A DNA stretch of 64,000 bases. It comes from Pseudomonas putida (GTDB lineage: Bacteria; Pseudomonadota; Gammaproteobacteria; Pseudomonadales; Pseudomonadaceae). The position numbers and the translations under genes were made by a program. The notes beneath the pieces were generated by a model. That model was not told the origin of the DNA and did no database searches. It saw only the letters and a list, made by a program, of their open reading frames with translations. Shown in pieces: positions 58,045 through 64,000 of the stretch; position 1 is the stretch's first letter, and every line of letters starts with the position of its first letter. The DNA is taken from contig NZ_JANHKS010000017.1 in assembly GCF_028682175.1 (NCBI RefSeq), positions 47,915-111,914 of the forward strand, read 5' to 3'.

Positions 58045-59037
58045 TCAGGGAGTTGCCACCGTGTTCAGCGTTGATTCAGGCTCAGTGACGCCCACCTGCC
58101 GGTTCAACCAGTCCGCGACCTGCGGCCAGACCTGCGCCTGTGCGCCTTTGCTGACCAGCATCTGCACGTGGCCGAAGTCTTCGGCAAAACCCTGCTCACG
58201 TCCAAGGCACCAGAACTCCTTGCGCTCGCCGCCGAACTGCTCGAAGAGTTCACGACAGGCCCACTGAGGGTCCTGGTGATCGCCTGCACCGGCGACACAC
58301 AGCAACGGCACGTCCACATGACGCAGGCCTGACCACCAGTCGTCCTTCTTGTCACCGAAACGGCCGAACAGGGTCTGCCAGCCCATGGCTTCGAGCACGA
58401 TCCCCATGGGCTCGTCTTCGGGGCCGCGCTTGAAACGCGCGCCGGACACATGATCGAAACGCTTGAGCAGCAAGCGCGTGCTCCACTGCACGGGCGGCAC
58501 TTTCAGCGGCCAGTAGGTGCGGCTGACCTGGCTGCCGAACAATGCTGCCGAGGCCACCAGGCCCGCGTCGAAGTAGTGCCCGCCCAACGCTGCGGCAAGG
58601 GTGGTGCCGCCCAGCGAATGGCCGATCCAGTGCGGCGCCTGCCCGCTCTGTTCACGAACGAATGCACCAATGGCCGGCAGGTCATACCTTGCGTAGTCAG
58701 CCACGCGATTGTGACGGTAGGCTTCATTGCGCGCCGACAAACCGTGACCGCGCATTTCTGCAATCCACACGTCGAAACCCGCCCGGGCCAAGTAGGCGCC
58801 CAGGCCAATGCCTTTGGGCGAGTACCAGAAACGCCGGTTGGAAAAGCTGCCATGCAGCAGGATCACCGGCACGCCGCGCACGTCGGGGTTGGCGACCAGG
58901 CCCAGGCGAGTCACGGCCAGCTCGACGGTGAAGTCCATGCTGTTGCCGGGTTTGAGGCGGTACACGTCCTCGATCAGGTCGCCACGCCGCTCGGCGCTGA
59001 TCAAGGCCACAGGAAAGAGATTGCTGCTGCTTTGCAT
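58045..59037 (-). CDS. estX: Alpha/beta-hydrolase, EstX-like
   Basis: The protein has 330 residues from the ATG at 59037 (an ATG at 59079 lies directly by the ppsA terminator and has no ribosome site, so it is less likely). The fold is alpha/beta-hydrolase: nucleophile Ser in WIGHSLGGTTLAAALGGH, acid in VAGAGDHQDP and His in FGHVQM. It has no signal peptide. It probably acts as an esterase or lipase; the conserved place between ppsA and rraA gives no substrate hint. Confidence 0.85.
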   Translation of the reverse strand: MQSSSNLFPVALISAERRGDLIEDVYRLKPGNSMDFTVELAVTRLGLVANPDVRGVPVILLHGSFSNRRFWYSPKGIGLGAYLARAGFDVWIAEMRGHGLSARNEAYRHNRVADYARYDLPAIGAFVREQSGQAPHWIGHSLGGTTLAAALGGHYFDAGLVASAALFGSQVSRTYWPLKVPPVQWSTRLLLKRFDHVSGARFKRGPEDEPMGIVLEAMGWQTLFGRFGDKKDDWWSGLRHVDVPLLCVAGAGDHQDPQWACRELFEQFGGERKEFWCLGREQGFAEDFGHVQMLVSKGAQAQVWPQVADWLNRQVGVTEPESTLNTVATP

Positions 59038-59080
59038 AGAACTCGTGCTTGATTCTGAATTGGCGCGAAAACGGCCCATG

Positions 59081-59111
59081 AAAAAAGGGCGGACTCATCA
59101 AGGCCGCCCTT
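59081..59111 (-). terminator. Intrinsic terminator of ppsA
   Basis: On the minus strand AAGGGCGG and CCGCCCTT form a stem, followed by six U residues (A run at 59081-59086). It lies 42 bases after the ppsA stop. Confidence 0.85.
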
Positions 59112-59152
59112 CCCAAGAGAACCGGCCCGCCGAAACGGGCCCGCATCTTACA

Positions 59153-61528
59153 TCATTTTGGCGCTTCTTCTTCAGAGAGGAAGAACCAGGTTTCCAGTAC
59201 CGAGTCCGGGTTCAGGGAAACGCTCTCGATGCCCTGCTCCATCAGCCAGCGCGCCAGATCCGGGTGGTCGGACGGGCCCTGGCCGCAGATGCCGATGTAC
59301 TTGCCAGCCTTGTTACAGGCCTGGATGGCATTGGACAACAGCTTCTTGACCGCAGGGTTACGCTCGTCGAACAGGTGCGCGATGATGCCCGAGTCACGGT
59401 CCAGGCCCAGGGTCAGCTGGGTCAGGTCGTTGGAACCGATGGAGAAACCGTCGAAGAACTCGAGGAACTCATCGGCCAGCAAGGCGTTGGACGGCAGCTC
59501 GCACATCATGATGACGCGCAGGCCGTTGTCGCCACGGGCCAGACCGTTTTCGGCGAGCAAGTCGACCACCTGGCTCGCTTCGCCCAGGGTGCGCACGAAC
59601 GGCACCATGATTTCGACGTTGGTCAGGCCCATCTCGTTGCGCACGCGCTTGAGGGCACGGCATTCCAGCTCGAAGCAGTCGCGGAAGTTTTCGCTGATGT
59701 AACGCGAAGCACCACGGAAGCCCAGCATCGGGTTCTCTTCTTCCGGCTCGTACAGCTTGCCGCCGATCAGGTTGGCGTACTCGTTGGACTTGAAGTCCGA
59801 CAGGCGCACGATGACCTTTTTCGGGTAGAAAGCCGCCGCCAGGGTGCTGATACCCTCGACCAGCTTCTCGACGTAGAAACCGACCGGGTCGTTGTAACCG
59901 GCGATACGCTTGTCGACGCTTTCCTTGATGTCCAGCGGCAGGTTCGGGTAGTTCAGCAGCGCTTTGGGGTGCACGCCGATCATGCGGTTGATGATGAACT
60001 CCAGACGCGCCAGGCCGATACCAGCGTTCGGCAACTGGGCGAAATCGAATGCGCGGTCGGGGTTGCCGACGTTCATCATGATCTTGAACGGCAGTTCCGG
60101 CATGGCATCGACGGAGTTCTGCTTGATGTCGAAGCCCAGCTCGCCTTCGAAGATGTAGCCGGTGTCGCCTTCGGCACAGGAAACGGTCACGCCCTGGCCA
60201 TCCTTCAGCAGCTCGGTGGCGTTGCCGCAACCGACCACTGCCGGGATACCCAGCTCGCGGGCGATGATCGCCGCGTGGCAGGTACGGCCGCCACGGTTGG
60301 TGACGATGGCGCTGGCGCGTTTCATCACCGGTTCCCAGTCAGGGTCGGTCATGTCGGAGACCAGCACGTCGCCTGGCTGGACCTTATCCATCTCGGACAC
60401 GTCCTTGATGATCCGCACCTTGCCCGCGCCGATGCGCTGGCCAATGGCACGGCCTTCGGCCAGAACGGTGCCCTTCTCTTTGAGCAGGTAGCGCTCCATG
60501 ACGTTGGCGGAGCTGCGGCTCTTCACGGTTTCAGGACGCGCCTGAACGATGTAGAGCTTGCCGTCGTCACCGTCCTTGGCCCACTCGATGTCCATCGGGC
60601 AGCCGTAGTGCTTCTCGATGATCATCGCCTGGCGGGCCAGGTTGCTGACTTCTTCATCGGACAGGCAGAAACGCGCGCGCTCGGCGGCATCGACGTCGAC
60701 GGTTTTCACCGAACGACCGGCCTTGGCCTCGTCGCCGTAGATCATCTTGATGGCCTTGCTGCCCAGGTTGCGGCGCAGGATCGCAGGACGACCGGCTTCA
60801 AGGGTGCCCTTGTGAACGTAGAACTCGTCCGGGTTGACCGCGCCTTGTACGACGGTTTCGCCCAGGCCGTAGGCGCCGGTGATGAAGACGACGTCACGAA
60901 AGCCCGATTCGGTGTCCAGGGTGAACATCACGCCAGCGGTTCCGGTCTCGGAACGCACCATGCGCTGCACGCCAGCGGACAACGCCACCAGCTTGTGGTC
61001 GAAACCCTGGTGCACGCGGTAGGAAATGGCGCGGTCGTTGAACAGCGAGGCGAAGACTTCCTTCGCTGCGCGGATCACGTTGTCGACGCCACGGATGTTG
61101 AGGAAGGTTTCCTGCTGACCGGCAAAAGAAGCGTCAGGCAGGTCTTCTGCGGTGGCGGAAGAACGCACGGCCACGGCGACGTCCGGATTGCCAGCCGACA
61201 GGGTCGCGAAGGCTGCGCGGATTTCGGCGTTGAGCTGCTCGGGAAATTCAGCCTCCATGATCCACTGACGAATCTGCGCGCCGGTCTTGGCCAGGGCGTT
61301 GACGTCGTCGACGTTCAGGGCATCGAGTGCTTTGTGAATCTGATCATTGAGGCCGCTTTGCTCAAGAAAATCACGGTAGGCCTGAGCTGTAGTGGCGAAG
61401 CCACCAGGGACGGACACGCCTGCGCCCGCCAGGTTGCTGATCATCTCTCCGAGGGATGCGTTCTTGCCCCCCACGTGCTCAACATCATGTTTGCCGAGCT
61501 TATCGAGGGAAACTACGTACTCTACCAA
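59153..61528 (-). CDS. ppsA: Phosphoenolpyruvate synthase
   Basis: The 791-residue enzyme converts pyruvate and ATP to phosphoenolpyruvate, AMP and Pi for gluconeogenesis. It has an N-terminal ATP-grasp domain ([20 protein letters not shown]), the swivelling phospho-His domain ([20 protein letters not shown]) and the C-terminal PEP/pyruvate TIM-barrel ([20 protein letters not shown]). The start is TTG at 61528, preceded by GGAGAG and matching the family N-terminus; the open frame beyond it has no likeness. It is divergent from its regulator ppsR. Confidence 0.96.
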   Translation of the reverse strand: MVEYVVSLDKLGKHDVEHVGGKNASLGEMISNLAGAGVSVPGGFATTAQAYRDFLEQSGLNDQIHKALDALNVDDVNALAKTGAQIRQWIMEAEFPEQLNAEIRAAFATLSAGNPDVAVAVRSSATAEDLPDASFAGQQETFLNIRGVDNVIRAAKEVFASLFNDRAISYRVHQGFDHKLVALSAGVQRMVRSETGTAGVMFTLDTESGFRDVVFITGAYGLGETVVQGAVNPDEFYVHKGTLEAGRPAILRRNLGSKAIKMIYGDEAKAGRSVKTVDVDAAERARFCLSDEEVSNLARQAMIIEKHYGCPMDIEWAKDGDDGKLYIVQARPETVKSRSSANVMERYLLKEKGTVLAEGRAIGQRIGAGKVRIIKDVSEMDKVQPGDVLVSDMTDPDWEPVMKRASAIVTNRGGRTCHAAIIARELGIPAVVGCGNATELLKDGQGVTVSCAEGDTGYIFEGELGFDIKQNSVDAMPELPFKIMMNVGNPDRAFDFAQLPNAGIGLARLEFIINRMIGVHPKALLNYPNLPLDIKESVDKRIAGYNDPVGFYVEKLVEGISTLAAAFYPKKVIVRLSDFKSNEYANLIGGKLYEPEEENPMLGFRGASRYISENFRDCFELECRALKRVRNEMGLTNVEIMVPFVRTLGEASQVVDLLAENGLARGDNGLRVIMMCELPSNALLADEFLEFFDGFSIGSNDLTQLTLGLDRDSGIIAHLFDERNPAVKKLLSNAIQACNKAGKYIGICGQGPSDHPDLARWLMEQGIESVSLNPDSVLETWFFLSEEEAPK

Positions 61529-61726
61529 GGTGATCTCTCCACTAACCAATTTGTTGTTGGGAAAAGCGTTGGTGCGTAAATCACAGAAAAACCGATTCAG
61601 CGCACTTGAAGCCTGGGTTTGGAAAATCTGCATCTTGAAAAAACGGGTAGAATGCGGCCAGGTCATGGCGCGCAAGCCGGCCTATCATATCCAAGAATCG
61701 TCACCAGCTTAAGGCCCAAGGCGCAA

Positions 61727-62545
61727 ATGAAACGATCCGCTTTCTTTATCTCCGACGGCACCGGCATTACTGCCGAGACACTAGGCCAGAGTCTGCTAGC
61801 GCAATTTGAAACCATAACGTTCAACAAGTTCACCAGGCCCTATATCGACAGCGTCGAGAAAGCCCGGGCCATGGTTGCGCAAATCAACAAGGCCGCGGAG
61901 AAGGACGAGGCGCGTCCGATCATCTTCGACACCATCGTCAACCAGGACATCCGCGAGATCCTGGCCACGTCTGACGGCTTCATGATCGACATCTTTTCGA
62001 CCTTCCTGGCCCCGCTGGAACAGGAGCTTAGTTCACACTCCTCCTACTCGGTGGGCAAATCGCATTCCATCGGCCATAACTCCAATTACATGGAGCGGAT
62101 CGAGGCGGTGAACTTCGCGCTGGACAACGACGACGGCGCCCGGACCCATTATTACGACAAGGCCGATATCATCCTGGTGGGCGTTTCGCGCTGCGGGAAG
62201 ACACCTACCTGTCTGTACATGGCAATGCAATTCGGGATTCGGGCGGCCAACTATCCGCTGACCGAAGAAGACATGGAACGCCTGCAGTTGCCCGCCGCAC
62301 TCAAACAGCACCGCAGCAAGTTGTTCGGCCTGACCATCGACCCGGACCGACTGACTGCGATCCGCCATGAACGCAAGCCCAACAGCCGTTATTCGAGCTT
62401 TGCCCAGTGCGAGTTCGAAGTGCGGGAAGTGGAGAATCTGTTCCGGCGCGAGAACATTCCGAATATTAATTCCACGCACTTTTCGGTCGAGGAAATCTCG
62501 GCGAAAGTGTTGGTGGAGAAAGGGGTTGAGCGGCGGTTCAAGTAG
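61727..62545 (+). CDS. ppsR: PEP synthase regulatory protein (PSRP)
   Basis: The 272-residue kinase/phosphorylase of the DUF299 family starts [20 protein letters not shown] and has the phosphate-binding loop [10 protein letters not shown]. It uses ADP to phosphorylate PpsA and Pi to dephosphorylate it, switching the enzyme off and on. AAGGCGC lies before the ATG. The adjacent, divergent ppsA is the target. The 198-base divergent region holds both promoters, which were not resolved. Confidence 0.95.
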   Translation: MKRSAFFISDGTGITAETLGQSLLAQFETITFNKFTRPYIDSVEKARAMVAQINKAAEKDEARPIIFDTIVNQDIREILATSDGFMIDIFSTFLAPLEQELSSHSSYSVGKSHSIGHNSNYMERIEAVNFALDNDDGARTHYYDKADIILVGVSRCGKTPTCLYMAMQFGIRAANYPLTEEDMERLQLPAALKQHRSKLFGLTIDPDRLTAIRHERKPNSRYSSFAQCEFEVREVENLFRRENIPNINSTHFSVEEISAKVLVEKGVERRFK

Positions 62546-62585
62546 AGCAGCAGCTGCAAGCTTTAAGCTTCAAGCCGCAAGCTGG
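62546..62585. repeat. AAGCTT-rich hairpin after ppsR
   Basis: CAGCTGCAAGCTTTAAGCTT and the following CAAGCCGCAAGCTG form an imperfect stem. This is a common Pseudomonas intergenic repeat type and may serve as the ppsR 3' end; it has no T run. Confidence 0.55.
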
Positions 62586-62619
62586 CGCGCACCCGATCCC
62601 CTCAGGCTGAACGCAGACT

Positions 62620-62711
62620 CTGTAGGAGTGAGCTTGCTCGCGATAGCGGTGGCTCAGGCACGTTGATAGTGACTGAAACTACCGGATCGCGAGCAAGCTC
62701 ACTCCTACAGG
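62620..62711. repeat. REP pair with perfect 24-bp arms
   Basis: The arms 62621-62644 and 62686-62709 are perfect inverted copies (TGTAGGAGTGAGCTTGCTCG at the left, with four more paired bases), separated by 41 bases. They lie between the convergent ppsR and prpF. Confidence 0.88.
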
Positions 62712-62745
62712 TCATTCGTCATGAGGCAAGAGGTCGGTAGGTGGA

Positions 62746-63936
62746 TCAGAAACTCTCGCCTGGCACCCTGACCCACCCTTCCATCAACACCCGCGCGCTG
62801 CGGCTCATGATGGCTTTCTTCACCTGCCATTCCCCCTCGACCAGCACCGCCTCGGCGCCCACGCGCAGGGTTCCCGATGGGTGGCCGAAACGCACCGCGC
62901 TGCGTTCGCCGCCACCGGCCGCCAGGTTGACCAACGTCCCCGGAATCGCCGCCGCCGTGCCGATGGCCACCGCTGCCGTGCCCATCATGGCGTGGTGCAG
63001 CTTGCCCATGGACATGGCACGCACCAGAAGATCGGTGTCGCCTGACGACACGCGCTTGCCGCTCGAAGACACGTAGGCCTCGGGTTTTGCGACAAAAGCG
63101 ACCTTGGGCGTGTGCTGGCGCCTGGCAGCTTCATCGACATGAGCGATCAGGCCCATGCACACGGCACCATGGGCGCGGATGGTCTCGAACATGCTCAGGG
63201 CCTTCGGATCACTGTTGATCGCGTCCTGCAATTCAGTGCCGGTGTAGCCGATGTCCCGGGCGTTGACGAAGATGGTCGGGATGCCGGCATTGATCATGGT
63301 CGCCCTGAACGTGCCGACACCCGGCACCTCCAGCTCATCCACCAGATTGCCCGTGGGGAACATCGAGCCGCCTGCGCCCTCCTCTTCGGCTGCCGGGTCC
63401 ATGAACTCCAGTTGTACCTCAGCGGCCGGAAAGGTCACGCCATCGAGTTCGAAGTCGCCGGTTTCCTGCACCTGCCCGTCGGTCATCGGCACGTGGGCGA
63501 TGATGGTCTTGCCTATGTTGGCCTGCCAGATGCGCACCACCGCCATGCCGTCGCGAGGGATCAGGCTGGGGTCGACCAGGCCGTTGCTGATGGCGAACGG
63601 CCCGACCGCTGCGGACAGGTTGCCGCAGTTGCCGCTCCAGTCCACGAACGGCGTGTCTATGGAAACCTGACCGAACAGGTAATCCACGTCGTGGTCGGGC
63701 CGGGTGCTTTTCGACAGGATCACCGTCTTGCTGGTGCTCGACGTCGCGCCGCCCATGCCGTCGATCTGCTTGGCGTAGGGGTCGGGACTGCCGATGACGC
63801 GCAGCAACAGGGCGTCACGGACAGCGCCCGGAACCTGCGCCGCTTCGGGCAGGTCCTGCAGGCGGAAGAACACACCCTTGCTGGTGCCGCCGCGCATGTA
63901 GGTCGCGGGGATCTTGATTTGTGCGGTGTGGGCCAT
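62746..63936 (-). CDS. prpF: AcnD-accessory protein / aconitate isomerase PrpF
   Basis: The 396-residue protein has a diaminopimelate-epimerase-like fold, with TYMRGGTSKGVFFRL at the N-terminus, DWSGNCGNLSAAVGPFAI and STRPDHDVDYLFGQV. PrpF isomerises trans-aconitate-type products and is needed with the Fe-S dehydratase AcnD in the 2-methylcitrate cycle of propionate breakdown. The start is the ATG at 63936. In pseudomonads acnD normally lies just upstream; here the window ends 64 bases beyond prpF, with a REP element in the gap, so acnD cannot be seen. Confidence 0.93.
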   Translation of the reverse strand: MAHTAQIKIPATYMRGGTSKGVFFRLQDLPEAAQVPGAVRDALLLRVIGSPDPYAKQIDGMGGATSSTSKTVILSKSTRPDHDVDYLFGQVSIDTPFVDWSGNCGNLSAAVGPFAISNGLVDPSLIPRDGMAVVRIWQANIGKTIIAHVPMTDGQVQETGDFELDGVTFPAAEVQLEFMDPAAEEEGAGGSMFPTGNLVDELEVPGVGTFRATMINAGIPTIFVNARDIGYTGTELQDAINSDPKALSMFETIRAHGAVCMGLIAHVDEAARRQHTPKVAFVAKPEAYVSSSGKRVSSGDTDLLVRAMSMGKLHHAMMGTAAVAIGTAAAIPGTLVNLAAGGGERSAVRFGHPSGTLRVGAEAVLVEGEWQVKKAIMSRSARVLMEGWVRVPGESF

Positions 63937-63970
63937 TGGATCGCATCCTTTTATGTAACGTCTAACACAT

Positions 63971-64000
63971 CCCGTAGCAGCACGGCTTGCCGGCGGGGGC
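63971..64000. repeat. Partial REP element at window edge
   Basis: CCGTAGCAGCACGGCTTGCC, the left half of the common REP pair, is cut by the window end. It lies between prpF and the unseen upstream gene. Confidence 0.75.

Overview
The window is chromosomal DNA of a Pseudomonas, most probably from the P. fluorescens group. The evidence is the block ppsR / ppsA-estX-rraA-cmaX-crfX-cmpX-sigX-oprF, the rmf-pyrD-nasST neighbourhood, a complete mannitol operon of the type known from P. fluorescens, prpF, and many REP-type palindromes of the GTAGCAGCACGGCTTGCCGGC and TGTGGGAGCGGGCTTGCCCGC families. About 50 genes are supported. No rRNA, tRNA, CRISPR array, prophage or intact insertion sequence was found.

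Layout. 1-13.1 kb is signalling: an orphan cheV with a FliA-type promoter, a small Hpt-like protein without the phospho-histidine, a NarL-type kinase/regulator pair, then a minus-strand module (CHASE3-GAF hybrid kinase with three receivers, CheR, CheB, REC-kinase, receiver) divergent from a receiver gene that overlaps a glycosyltransferase. 13.2-23.4 kb has an orphan HTH antitoxin-like gene, then mtlR and mtlEFGKDYZ for uptake of mannitol (and related polyols), oxidation to fructose and phosphorylation. 23.4-26.5 kb has hicAB, an unknown Cys-free protein, a MetX-like exported hydrolase and an HxlR regulator. 26.6-31.3 kb has an acetylpolyamine-deacetylase-like gene, an M20 amidohydrolase and an MHS transporter, divergent from a LysR regulator. 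31.3-43 kb has a GGDEF-EAL protein, an alcohol dehydrogenase, a paoABC-like molybdenum aldehyde oxidoreductase, a repeat-rich gap and a CHASE-PAS-GGDEF cyclase. 43.1-47.6 kb has a MITE-like element, rlmKL, a structured rmf leader RNA, rmf and pyrD. 47.7-53.1 kb is nasS-nasT-nasA-kinase/phosphatase, with two sigma54-type promoters and an ANTAR-type antitermination leader before nasA. 53.3-62.5 kb is the oprF-to-ppsR envelope/metabolism block. 62.7-63.9 kb is prpF of the methylcitrate pathway.

The best regulatory signal is the nasA leader (about 49.96-50.08 kb). A sigma54 -24/-12 element is followed by two hairpins with hexanucleotide loops carrying A1 and G4, and the second hairpin shares bases with an intrinsic terminator. 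This is the arrangement expected for NasT-dependent antitermination. Other points of note are the four-way-junction leader of rmf, a 155-bp MITE with TA target duplication, a tandemly duplicated 235-bp REP unit whose first bases supply the stop codon of the lysR gene, and a Hpt-like protein with Gln where His is expected. All annotation is by reading the sequence. No database search was run.
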